Shown piece after piece: positions 1-5,177 of a stretch of DNA of 5,177 bases (position 1 is its first letter; each line of letters starts with the position of its first letter). The position numbers and the translations under genes were made by a program. Under the pieces are notes generated by a model. The model did no database searches. It saw nothing but the letters and a program-made list of their open reading frames with translations, and was not told where the DNA came from. Source of the stretch: an uncultured Clostridia bacterium (lineage in GTDB: Bacteria > Bacillota > Clostridia > Peptostreptococcales > Anaerovoracaceae); the NCBI GenBank assembly GCA_946402595.1, contig CAMIWY010000123.1, positions 1-5,177 of the forward strand. The letters are read 5' to 3'.

Positions 1-2
1 GC

Positions 3-581
3 GCAGATATCGACCGCATGACGGCTGAGACGGATATCAGGCTGTCTCTTGAACTTGACGGAAGAGGTGCATGCGACATAGACACAGGCGTCGGATTCCT
101 CGACCATATGCTGACGCTGCTGGCAAGACACGGACGTTTTGACCTGTCTGTAAATGCAAAAGGCGATAATTATGTCGATGACCACCACACTGTAGAGGAT
201 GTCGGCATTGCTCTCGGACAGGCTTTCGCTGAGGCGCTCGGTGACAAAAGAGGCATATGCCGCTACGGAGACTGCACGCTTCCGATGGACGAAGCCCTGA
301 TCCTTACGGCAGTCGACATCTCCGGAAGAGATTATCTCGGATTCGGCCTTGAGATCCCGGCTGAGAAGGTCGGGACCTTCGATACAGAACTTGTGGAAGA
401 GTTCTGGCTCGGTTTTGTCAGAAACGCCGGAATAACGATGCACATCAGGCAGCTCGCCGGAAAGAACTCACACCACATCATCGAGGGAACGTTCAAGTCA
501 GCGGCAAGGAGCCTGAGGCAGGCTGTAGCCATTGAGAAGGAGTTTGCAGGAGAGATCCCGTCGACCAAGGGACTTCTGTAG
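3..581 (+). CDS. hisB: Imidazoleglycerol-phosphate dehydratase (HisB), 5' end outside window
   Basis: This enzyme dehydrates imidazoleglycerol phosphate to imidazoleacetol phosphate, a cytoplasmic Mn-dependent step of histidine synthesis. The frame is open from position 3 and reads ADIDR before the ATG at 18. That matches the usual IGPD N-terminus (R-x-A-x-I-x-R-x-T-x-E-T-x-I), so the real start lies a few codons left of the window and the ATG at 18 is internal. Counting from that Met, both family metal-binding signatures are present: DHHTVED at 55-61 and NSHHIIE at 150-156. GFLDHML is at 26-32 and the terminal PSTKG is intact. The size fits a stand-alone IGPD of about 195 residues with no room in view for a fused phosphatase domain, which agrees with a separate phosphatase gene at the operon end. 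The stop codon overlaps the hisH Shine-Dalgarno, so translation of the two is probably linked. Confidence 0.97.
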   Translation, partial: ADIDRMTAETDIRLSLELDGRGACDIDTGVGFLDHMLTLLARHGRFDLSVNAKGDNYVDDHHTVEDVGIALGQAFAEALGDKRGICRYGDCTLPMDEALILTAVDISGRDYLGFGLEIPAEKVGTFDTELVEEFWLGFVRNAGITMHIRQLAGKNSHHIIEGTFKSAARSLRQAVAIEKEFAGEIPSTKGLL

Positions 582-585
582 GAGG
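580..585 (+). promoter_or_regulatory. Shine-Dalgarno of hisH
   Basis: A perfect AGGAGG begins inside the hisB TAG stop (579-581) and supports the ATG at 598 as the hisH start rather than the in-frame ATG at 532. The 12-base gap to the start codon is longer than the usual 5-9, and the gap is AT-rich. Confidence 0.8.
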
Positions 586-597
586 ATATTTATAACA

Positions 598-1206
598 ATG
601 ATAGCAATTATAGATTACGGAGTAGGCAATCTGTTCTCGCTCAAGAGCTCTCTTGCGGAGATCGGAGCAGAGGCTGTCGTGACATCTGATGAAAAAGTGA
701 TCGCAGAGTGCGACAGGATCATCCTGCCGGGCGTCGGCGCTTTTGAGGACGCGGCCCGCAAGCTGAGAGAGTCGGGCATGGCTGAAGTCGTGAAGAAGGA
801 AGCCGCTGCAGGCAAGCCTCTTCTCGGCATCTGTCTCGGCATGCAGCTCATGTTCGACAAGGGCTATGAATACGGTGAGCATGAAGGCCTCGGACTGATC
901 CACGGAAACGTACGGCCAATCGCCGATGTCATCCCTGAGGGATACAAGATCCCTCACATCGGATGGAATCTGCTGAAGTTCACGAAGAAAAGCCCACTGT
1001 TCAAATACATCAAAGAGGGCGACTATGTATATTTCGTTCACTCATACTATGCTGCCGACTGCGATGAGTCGGTCATAGCGACCACCGAGTACGGCGCGGA
1101 CCTGACCGCGGCTGCAGCAAACGGCAACGTATACGGCTGCCAGTTCCATCCGGAAAAGAGCGGCAAAGTAGGAATGAAGATACTGAAGGCATTCGTTGAA
1201 CTGTAG
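598..1206 (+). CDS. hisH: Imidazole glycerol phosphate synthase, glutamine amidotransferase subunit (HisH)
   Basis: HisH hydrolyses glutamine and channels ammonia to HisF in the IGP synthase heterodimer. The 202-residue protein is a normal-length class I (triad) glutaminase. The nucleophile is Cys79 in GICLG (77-81), and the other triad members are His184 and Glu186 in QFHPEKSG. The N-terminal IDYGVGN, the oxyanion-strand region PGVGAF (44-49) and the YFVHSYY strand (145-151) are all typical of HisH. The frame extends upstream to an ATG at 532 inside hisB, but those 22 extra residues are basic and unlike any HisH N-terminus. The ATG at 598 follows an AGGAGG and starts directly at the first beta strand (MIAIIDYG), so I take it as the start. 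The gene lies 16 bases after hisB and 41 bases before hisA. No key residue is missing. Confidence 0.97.
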   Translation: MIAIIDYGVGNLFSLKSSLAEIGAEAVVTSDEKVIAECDRIILPGVGAFEDAARKLRESGMAEVVKKEAAAGKPLLGICLGMQLMFDKGYEYGEHEGLGLIHGNVRPIADVIPEGYKIPHIGWNLLKFTKKSPLFKYIKEGDYVYFVHSYYAADCDESVIATTEYGADLTAAAANGNVYGCQFHPEKSGKVGMKILKAFVEL

Positions 1207-1214
1207 GGAAACAG

Positions 1215-1232
1215 GCGGCAGATGCAAGCCGC
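1215..1232 (+). repeat. Small inverted repeat before hisA
   Basis: GCGGC (1215-1219) pairs with GCCGC (1228-1232) around an 8-base loop. The Shine-Dalgarno-like GAGG (1236-1239) and the hisA ATG (1248) follow directly. With only five base pairs, all G-C, it could arise by chance. I list it because comparable, larger repeats occupy the same position before hisF and hisIE. There is no U-tract, so it is not an intrinsic terminator. Confidence 0.4.
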
Positions 1233-1247
1233 AGAGAGGCAGGCAAA

Positions 1248-1970
1248 ATGATTATTTATCCGGCAATAGACCTGTATGACGGCAAAGCGGTAAGACTCTA
1301 CAAGGGCGACTATGAGCAGATGACCGTGTACAGCGAGAATCCGCCTGAAATAGCCGAAGCTTTTGCAAAAGCGGGTGCGACACATATGCATGTGGTCGAT
1401 CTGGAAGGTGCAAAGAGCGGGATGACCCCGAACTTCGACACCATCATGGCTATAAGGAAGGCTGCTCCGGATATGTTCATCGAAGTCGGAGGCGGCATCA
1501 GAGATGAGGATACCATCGAGAAATACCTCAGGGCAGGGATCGACAGAGTCATCCTCGGGACCGCAGCCGTACAGGACCAGGGCATGCTGAACAGGGCTGT
1601 CAGGAACTGGGGGCGTAAGATCGCGGTTGGCATAGATGTCAGGGACGGATATGTCGCAGTCAAGGGCTGGACGGAGCTTTCAAGCTATACTGTTGAGGAA
1701 TTTGCCCGTCTGATGCAGAGCTACGGCGTAAGCACTATAATCTGCACGGACATCTCGCGCGACGGTGCCATGAAGGGTGCCAACAGGCTTCTGTACAGGG
1801 AGCTTTCCGAATCCATGAACCTGAATATAATCGCATCCGGTGGAGTTTCCTCGCTGGATGAGATAAAAGCGCTTGCGGGATTCGGCATACACGGAGCGAT
1901 CGTGGGCAAAGCGTATTATACCGGTGACGTCGATCTTGCAGAGGCGATCCGGGTGGCTGCAGGAGAATAG
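1248..1970 (+). CDS. hisA: ProFAR isomerase (HisA)
   Basis: HisA converts ProFAR to PRFAR by an Amadori rearrangement. It is a (beta/alpha)8 barrel of 240 residues, the usual length. The catalytic base Asp8 (PAID, 5-8) and the catalytic acid Asp130 (VGIDVRDG, 127-134) are present. So are the phosphate-binding glycine motifs VGGGIRD (80-86) and ASGGVSS (196-202), and the CTDISRDGAMKG stretch (166-177) that separates HisA from HisF. The start is the first Met, directly at strand beta-1 (MIIYPAIDLYDGK), eight bases after a GAGG. There is no sign of the bifunctional PriA type: the neighbourhood is a dedicated his operon with no trp genes in view. The codon use is that of the other his genes and includes ATA for 8 of 22 isoleucines. 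Confidence 0.97.
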   Translation: MIIYPAIDLYDGKAVRLYKGDYEQMTVYSENPPEIAEAFAKAGATHMHVVDLEGAKSGMTPNFDTIMAIRKAAPDMFIEVGGGIRDEDTIEKYLRAGIDRVILGTAAVQDQGMLNRAVRNWGRKIAVGIDVRDGYVAVKGWTELSSYTVEEFARLMQSYGVSTIICTDISRDGAMKGANRLLYRELSESMNLNIIASGGVSSLDEIKALAGFGIHGAIVGKAYYTGDVDLAEAIRVAAGE

Positions 1971-1972
1971 AC

Positions 1973-2010
1973 TGCGCAGGCAGAAAAGGCGGGGCATCAG
2001 GCCCTGCGCA
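1973..2010 (+). repeat. Inverted repeat in the hisA-hisF spacer
   Basis: TGCGCAGG (1973-1980) is perfectly complementary to CCTGCGCA (2003-2010), giving an 8-bp stem that encloses 22 bases. A competing short hairpin lies inside: GGGC (1992-1995) with GCCC (2001-2004) around ATCAG, which uses two of the same bases. The hisF Shine-Dalgarno AAGGAG (2015-2020) begins four bases after the repeat. The element starts two bases after the hisA stop, and no U-tract follows. A transcript stabiliser, processing site or pause site are possible roles; none is shown by the sequence. Confidence 0.65.
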
Positions 2011-2014
2011 TATC

Positions 2015-2020
2015 AAGGAG
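2015..2020 (+). promoter_or_regulatory. Shine-Dalgarno of hisF
   Basis: AAGGAG lies nine bases before the hisF ATG at 2030 and directly after the inverted repeat. It is the clearest well-spaced ribosome site in the operon segment. Confidence 0.8.
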
Positions 2021-2029
2021 AATCATAAA

Positions 2030-2791
2030 ATGATAACCAAAAGAATCATCCCATGTCTTGATGTAAGGGACGGAAGAGTAGTAAAGGGCGTCAACTTCGA
2101 AAACATCGGAGACGTCGCATCCCCTGTGGACATGGCTAAGAAATATACTGAGGCGGGAGCTGATGAGCTGGTCTTCTACGACATAACGGCTTCGGCAGAA
2201 GGAAGGAAGCTGTTCACCGAGATACTGACAGAGACGGCATCGAACGTGTTCATTCCTCTGACAGTCGGCGGCGGCATCAGCAGCATCGAAGATTTTGACA
2301 GAGTCCTGAAATGCGGAGCTGACAAGGTCAGCGTCAACTCGGGAGCCATCAGAAACCCGGGGATCATCACCGAGGCGGCCAAACTGTACGGAGACCAGTG
2401 CGTCGTACTTTCGTGTGATATCAAGAGAGTCGGCGGTGAGTTCAGAGTCTTCTCAAGAGGCGGCAGGGACGATACAGGCATGGAGGCCATCGAGTGGATC
2501 AGGCGCTGCGTCGGAATGGGTGCGGGCGAGGTCGTTGTCAACTCCATAGACACTGACGGAGTCAAGACCGGTTTCGATATCGAGCTTCTTGACCTTGTGT
2601 GCAAAGCGGTCTCAGTACCTGTCATCGCATCGGGTGGAGCAGGCAGCATAGAGCACTTCATTGAGCTGTTCCGCAGGATCCCGACGATCGACGCAGGCCT
2701 CGCGGCCTCCATATTCCACTTCGATGAAGTGAGCATATCCGATCTCAAGGATGCCATGGCAGCAGAGGGAATCCCGGTAAGAAGGATTTGA
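2030..2791 (+). CDS. hisF: Imidazole glycerol phosphate synthase, cyclase subunit (HisF)
   Basis: HisF is the synthase subunit of IGP synthase. It uses HisH-derived ammonia to turn PRFAR into imidazoleglycerol phosphate and AICAR, the latter returning to purine synthesis. The 253-residue (beta/alpha)8 barrel has the standard length. Both catalytic aspartates sit at the canonical numbers: Asp11 in IPCLDVRDGRVVKG (7-20) and Asp130 in LSCDIKR (127-133). The phosphate-binding motifs TVGGGISS (78-85) and ASGGAGS (200-206) are present. So are DITASAEGR (51-59) and NSIDTDGVKTGFD (171-183), which are diagnostic of HisF. The start is set by the Shine-Dalgarno at 2015-2020 and by alignment of MITKRIIPCLD with the family. 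The gene is separated from hisA by 59 bases and from hisIE by 71 bases, the two widest spacers of the segment, both holding inverted repeats. Confidence 0.98.
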   Translation: MITKRIIPCLDVRDGRVVKGVNFENIGDVASPVDMAKKYTEAGADELVFYDITASAEGRKLFTEILTETASNVFIPLTVGGGISSIEDFDRVLKCGADKVSVNSGAIRNPGIITEAAKLYGDQCVVLSCDIKRVGGEFRVFSRGGRDDTGMEAIEWIRRCVGMGAGEVVVNSIDTDGVKTGFDIELLDLVCKAVSVPVIASGGAGSIEHFIELFRRIPTIDAGLAASIFHFDEVSISDLKDAMAAEGIPVRRI

Positions 2792-2806
2792 AGTATTATT
2801 AAATGA

Positions 2807-2840
2807 CTGATGCGCATTGAGAGAGGCATATGCGCATCAG
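2807..2840 (+). repeat. Perfect 11-bp inverted repeat in the hisF-hisIE spacer
   Basis: CTGATGCGCAT (2807-2817) is the exact reverse complement of ATGCGCATCAG (2830-2840), with a 12-base loop (2818-2829). The inner part of each arm is the self-complementary octamer ATGCGCAT (2810-2817 and 2830-2837), so the same word also recurs as a direct repeat 20 bases apart. The loop contains the Shine-Dalgarno-like GAGAGAGG. As RNA this would be a stable hairpin upstream of hisIE; as DNA it is a pair of palindromic sites two helical turns apart. There is no U-tract after it, so termination is unlikely. Confidence 0.75.
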
Positions 2841-2862
2841 GCAGATAGAAAGGGACTATATA

Positions 2863-3522
2863 ATGATCGACATAAGCGAACTAAAATTTGATGAAAAGGG
2901 ACTCATCCCTGCGATAGTCGTTGACTCCGTGACGAAGAGAGTCCTGACTCTCGCGTACATGAACGAGGAGAGCCTTAAGATATCCATGGAGAAGGGCCTG
3001 ACCTGCTTCTGGAGCCGCTCGAGACAGGAGCTGTGGCTCAAGGGCGAGACCAGCGGCAACTATCAGCACATAGTCAGCATCACAGCGGACTGTGACAGGG
3101 ACGCTCTTGTAGTAGTCGTTGAACCGGACGGACCGGCATGCCACCTCGGCACAGAGTCGTGCTTCGAATATCCTGTATGGGAGTCGGATGAGCTTAAGGA
3201 GTTCTCGTATGAAGGCCTGATGGACCTGATCGAAGGCCGCAAGACCGATCCTAAGGAAGGATCGTATACGACATATCTCTTCGACAAGGGACTCGATAAG
3301 ATCCTCAAGAAGATAGGCGAGGAGTGCACTGAGGTCATCATCGCGGCAAAATCCGCTGAGCAGTCAGGCGATAACGCGGAGACCATATATGAGATCGCTG
3401 ACCTGGCTTATCATACGATGGTCATGATGATAGAAGCCGGCATCTCTCTTGAGGACATCCACAGAGAGCTCGCTTCGAGACACGTTATAGACAAGAAGGT
3501 AAAACAGGAAAAGATGGTGTAA
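2863..3522 (+). CDS. hisI: Bifunctional phosphoribosyl-AMP cyclohydrolase / phosphoribosyl-ATP pyrophosphatase (HisIE)
   Basis: This fusion carries out steps 2 and 3 of the pathway: HisE hydrolyses PR-ATP to PR-AMP, and HisI opens the adenine ring. The 219-residue length fits HisIE fusions. The HisI domain (about 1-115) shows LAYMNEES (30-37), FWSRSRQELWLKGETSGN (49-66) and DCDRD (76-80), whose Asp76, Asp78 and Asp80 are the expected Mg ligands. Cys77, Cys93 and Cys100 (in GPACHLGTESCF) are the expected Zn ligands. The HisE domain (about 116-212) shows the helical nucleotide-pyrophosphohydrolase motif EECTE (153-157) and EIADLAYH (177-184). An in-frame ATG at 2830 would add 11 residues but lies inside the inverted-repeat arm. 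I prefer 2863, which has GGGA upstream and gives the usual N-terminus. This ribosome site is modest, and a TATAAT string overlapping the start is probably coincidence. hisK follows after four bases. Confidence 0.96.
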   Translation: MIDISELKFDEKGLIPAIVVDSVTKRVLTLAYMNEESLKISMEKGLTCFWSRSRQELWLKGETSGNYQHIVSITADCDRDALVVVVEPDGPACHLGTESCFEYPVWESDELKEFSYEGLMDLIEGRKTDPKEGSYTTYLFDKGLDKILKKIGEECTEVIIAAKSAEQSGDNAETIYEIADLAYHTMVMMIEAGISLEDIHRELASRHVIDKKVKQEKMV

Positions 3523-3526
3523 AACT

Positions 3527-4345
3527 ATGCAGGATTTTGATCTGCACATGCATACGACATACTGCGACGGGAAGAACTCTGCGGAAGAGATGATTCTCGC
3601 TGCTGCTTCTGTGGGGCTCAGGACAGTAGGATTATCCGGTCACTCGTTCACGTGGTTCGACACCAGCTACTGCATGAGCGAGGAGAACACAGCAGCATAT
3701 ATCGAAGAGGTCAATTCGCTTAAGGAAAAATACGCTGACAGGATACGCGTGCTGCTCGGTACTGAACTCGACTACTGGGCGGAGATAGATACGGCGCCTT
3801 ACGATTATCTGATCGGATCATCGCATTATGTGCTGAAGGACGGCGCGTATCTCGACGTAGACTATGCAGCGGAAATGCTGATGGACGAGGCCAATAAGTA
3901 CTACGGCGGCGACATGGCCGCCATGGCTGCGGACTACTATAAGCAGGTGGGGAATATCGTTAAGAAGACAGAATGCGATGTCATAGGGCATTTTGACCTC
4001 GTAACAAAATTCAATGAGACCCTGCCGGTGCAGATAGTGGGAACAGCTGATCCGCGCTACATGACAGCGTGGATGGATGCAGTCGACAGGATCTTCGAAG
4101 ATACTGCAGAGCTCAGAAAGAGCGGAAAGCCGAACCGCCTCGAGACACTCGGCCTCATTGAAGCAGGAGACAGGCCGGTCTTCGAGATCAATACGGGAGC
4201 AATGGCCAAGGGATACAGGACGACACCTTATCCTGCAGCAGACCAGATAAAGTATATCAAGAACAAGGGCGGCATATTCGTCCTCAGCTCAGACAGCCAC
4301 AGCACAGATAAGATATGCTATGCTTTTGACGCAATAGAGCTGTAG
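3527..4345 (+). CDS. hisK: Histidinol-phosphatase, PHP family (HisK/HisJ type)
   Basis: The predicted enzyme removes phosphate from L-histidinol phosphate, the step before HisD. The 272-residue protein has the ordered metal ligands of the PHP domain: His7 and His9 in HMHTTYCDG (7-15) with Asp14, His39 in SGHS (37-40), Glu80 in GTELDYW, His100 in SSHY, His155 in GHFDL (154-158), and Asp256 and His258 in SDSH. EINTGAMAKGYRTTPYP (220-236) matches the conserved stretch of histidinol phosphatases, and the operon position supports this role over another PHP phosphoesterase. Residues about 190-214, between the WMDAVDRIF helix and FEINTG, look longer than in typical relatives, like an inserted charged hairpin. 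The gene begins four bases after hisIE with only a weak GGTG as ribosome site, so translational coupling is likely. It is probably the last gene of the operon, since a terminator-like hairpin follows. The symbol hisJ is also used for this family. Confidence 0.93.
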   Translation: MQDFDLHMHTTYCDGKNSAEEMILAAASVGLRTVGLSGHSFTWFDTSYCMSEENTAAYIEEVNSLKEKYADRIRVLLGTELDYWAEIDTAPYDYLIGSSHYVLKDGAYLDVDYAAEMLMDEANKYYGGDMAAMAADYYKQVGNIVKKTECDVIGHFDLVTKFNETLPVQIVGTADPRYMTAWMDAVDRIFEDTAELRKSGKPNRLETLGLIEAGDRPVFEINTGAMAKGYRTTPYPAADQIKYIKNKGGIFVLSSDSHSTDKICYAFDAIEL

Positions 4346-4487
4346 GCTAAGACTGTCGACCGGGAACATAGAACAGCGGCTGTAATCAGGGCAAGCCTGA
4401 CCGGCGCAAAGAATAATAAAAATCCCGCACCTTGCGATGCGGGATTTTGTTTTGCCTGAAAGCAATTGCTGATGTTCAGCGGGATGA
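4346..4487. other. Convergent intergenic spacer, hisK to agcS
   Basis: This non-coding stretch separates two converging genes. Besides the main hairpin at 4419-4448 it holds a small hairpin, TCAGG (4386-4390) with CCTGA (4396-4400) around five bases. It also holds the palindrome AGCAATTGCT (4461-4470), flanked by CTGAA (4456-4460) and TTCAG (4475-4479). I see no promoter or small ORF with a ribosome site here. Confidence 0.6.
4419..4453. terminator. Bidirectional intrinsic terminator
   Basis: An 11-bp perfect stem, AAAATCCCGCA (4419-4429) with TGCGGGATTTT (4438-4448), closes an 8-base loop. On the + strand the stem runs into TTTTGTTTT (4445-4453), and on the - strand the A-rich stretch before 4423 gives a U-rich tail. 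It therefore fits an intrinsic terminator for the his operon and also for the opposing symporter gene, whose stop is about 40 bases away. It lies 74 bases after the hisK stop. Confidence 0.9.
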
Positions 4488-5177
4488 TTACTTACCCTTT
4501 GCAGCCTGCTTAGCAGCCTTTGCAGCAGCAAGTCCGTCATCATATTCTCCAGATGTTCTTCTAGCCCAGAATTCCTTAGTCTCCTTAGCAACAATACCGG
4601 AGAGTGCGAACAGAGCTACCAGGTTCGGGAATGCCATCAGACCGTTCATCAGGTCTGCGAAATCCCATACAACTGCGAGCGGCAGGAAAGGTCCGATCGC
4701 TACAGCTGCAACGTACAGCCATCTGTAAGCGCTGATGAGGCCCTTGTTGCCGTTTGTCAGGTAGTCGAAGCATCTCTCAGCGTAGTAGTCCCAACCGAGA
4801 ATTGTTGAGAATGCGAAGAGTGCGAGGCACAGAGCCAGGATAACGAATCCGCAGAGCTGTGGCCATGGGAGTCCGTTTCCGAATGCCCACATCGTTACTT
4901 CTACACCCTCGAGACCCTGCTCGTGAGCGCCTGTCATAACAACGCAGAGACCTGTCATTGTGCAGATGATGATTGTGTCGAGGAATGTACCGGTTGATGA
5001 AACCATTCCCTGACGTACGCACTCTCTTGTCTGAGCGGCAGCAGCAGCGATAGGTGCGGAACCAAGACCAGCCTCGTTCGAGAAGATACCTCTCGCAACA
5101 CCCTTCTGCAGTGCCAGGAGGAATGCTCCCATTGCTCCGCCTGCAGCAGCTCTCATTCCGAATGCTCCTGCAACTAC
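4488..5177 (-). CDS. Alanine/glycine:cation symporter family protein (AGCS), N-terminal part outside window
   Basis: This is an integral membrane carrier that by family (TC 2.A.25) takes up alanine or glycine with Na+ or H+. The frame is open to the right edge, so the ATG at 5156 is internal. The visible 229 residues are about the C-terminal half of a usual 450-500. Counting from the first visible residue, the strongest family marker is KGVARGIFSNEAGLGSAP (25-42). After it come QGMVSSTGTFLDTIIICTMTGL (56-77), a hydrophobic helix at about 110-128 ending ILGWDYY, another at about 154-171, and DLMNGLMAFPNLVALFALSGIVAKETK (175-201). The last residues form a polar Ala/Lys-rich cytoplasmic-type tail (216-229). 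Codon use differs from the his genes: all ten isoleucines are ATC or ATT, none ATA, as if selected for high expression. Substrate and ion cannot be told from this fragment. It is transcribed towards the his operon and probably unrelated to it in regulation. Confidence 0.95.
   Translation of the reverse strand, partial: VVAGAFGMRAAAGGAMGAFLLALQKGVARGIFSNEAGLGSAPIAAAAAQTRECVRQGMVSSTGTFLDTIIICTMTGLCVVMTGAHEQGLEGVEVTMWAFGNGLPWPQLCGFVILALCLALFAFSTILGWDYYAERCFDYLTNGNKGLISAYRWLYVAAVAIGPFLPLAVVWDFADLMNGLMAFPNLVALFALSGIVAKETKEFWARRTSGEYDDGLAAAKAAKQAAKGK

Noticed and set aside
532..597. Extended hisH start inside hisB
   Set aside because: The 22 added residues are arginine-rich and unlike HisH, and the AGGAGG at 580-585 would then be inside the coding region.
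493..1041. Antisense open frame (182 codons) opposite the hisB end and hisH
   Set aside because: It crosses two confirmed genes on the other strand, has no ribosome site I can see and no family motif.
2176..2829. Long antisense open frame (217 codons) opposite hisF
   Set aside because: It lies almost wholly over a certain hisF, its product is low-complexity in Ser, Met and Pro with no recognisable motif, and such frames are expected opposite genes with strong third-position bias.
2830..2862. Alternative in-frame hisIE start at 2830
   Set aside because: The ATG is inside the right arm of the inverted repeat, the purine-rich GAGAGAGG is only three bases away, and the 11 added residues are not typical of HisI N-termini. 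The start at 2863 fits the family better.
2817..2864. Possible internal promoter (TTGAGA at 2817-2822 and TATAAT at 2859-2864)
   Set aside because: The two boxes are 36 bases apart, far more than about 17, and the TATAAT overlaps the hisIE start codon so any transcript would lack the gene's start.
4454..4480. Second terminator for hisK downstream of the main hairpin (CTGAA/TTCAG with AGCAATTGCT)
   Set aside because: The outer stem has five pairs, the inner palindrome cannot form a hairpin with a proper loop, and no U-tract follows.
4432..4728. Plus-strand open frame (98 codons) starting in the terminator stem
   Set aside because: It is antisense to the AGCS symporter, begins inside the terminator hairpin loop region and has no Shine-Dalgarno.

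Overview
The window holds the distal part of a histidine biosynthesis operon on the + strand, followed by the C-terminal half of an alanine/glycine:cation symporter gene on the - strand. The two transcription units converge on one strong hairpin that looks like a terminator for both. The set-up (a fused HisIE, a PHP-type histidinol phosphatase as last gene, purine-rich Shine-Dalgarno sites, heavy AGA/AGG arginine codon use, an AGCS symporter) suggests an anaerobic Bacillota of class Clostridia with roughly balanced GC. The class is an inference from gene content and style; I cannot name a genus.

Layout. Positions 1-581: hisB (imidazoleglycerol-phosphate dehydratase), missing only a few N-terminal codons. 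598-1206: hisH. 1248-1970: hisA. 2030-2791: hisF. 2863-3522: hisIE. 3527-4345: hisK-type PHP phosphatase. 4346-4487: a 142-base convergent spacer with a bidirectional terminator-like hairpin at 4419-4448. 4488-5177 (- strand): AGCS-family symporter, cut by the right edge.

How the genes work together. HisIE hydrolyses phosphoribosyl-ATP and opens the phosphoribosyl-AMP ring. HisA isomerises ProFAR to PRFAR. HisH supplies ammonia from glutamine to HisF, which makes imidazoleglycerol phosphate (IGP) and AICAR. HisB dehydrates IGP. The PHP enzyme removes phosphate from histidinol phosphate. HisG, HisD and the HisC aminotransferase are not visible and are presumably upstream. The catalytic residues checked in HisH, HisA, HisF, HisIE and HisK are present, so the genes appear functional.

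The genes themselves are ordinary. What is not explained by coding lies in the spacers: the three longest his spacers (before hisA, hisF and hisIE) each carry an inverted repeat just upstream of the next gene's Shine-Dalgarno site. The two larger ones are built around the palindrome TGCGCA, and the spacers share several short words. I found no RNA gene, mobile element, CRISPR array or phage feature, and no evidence of a new multi-gene system.
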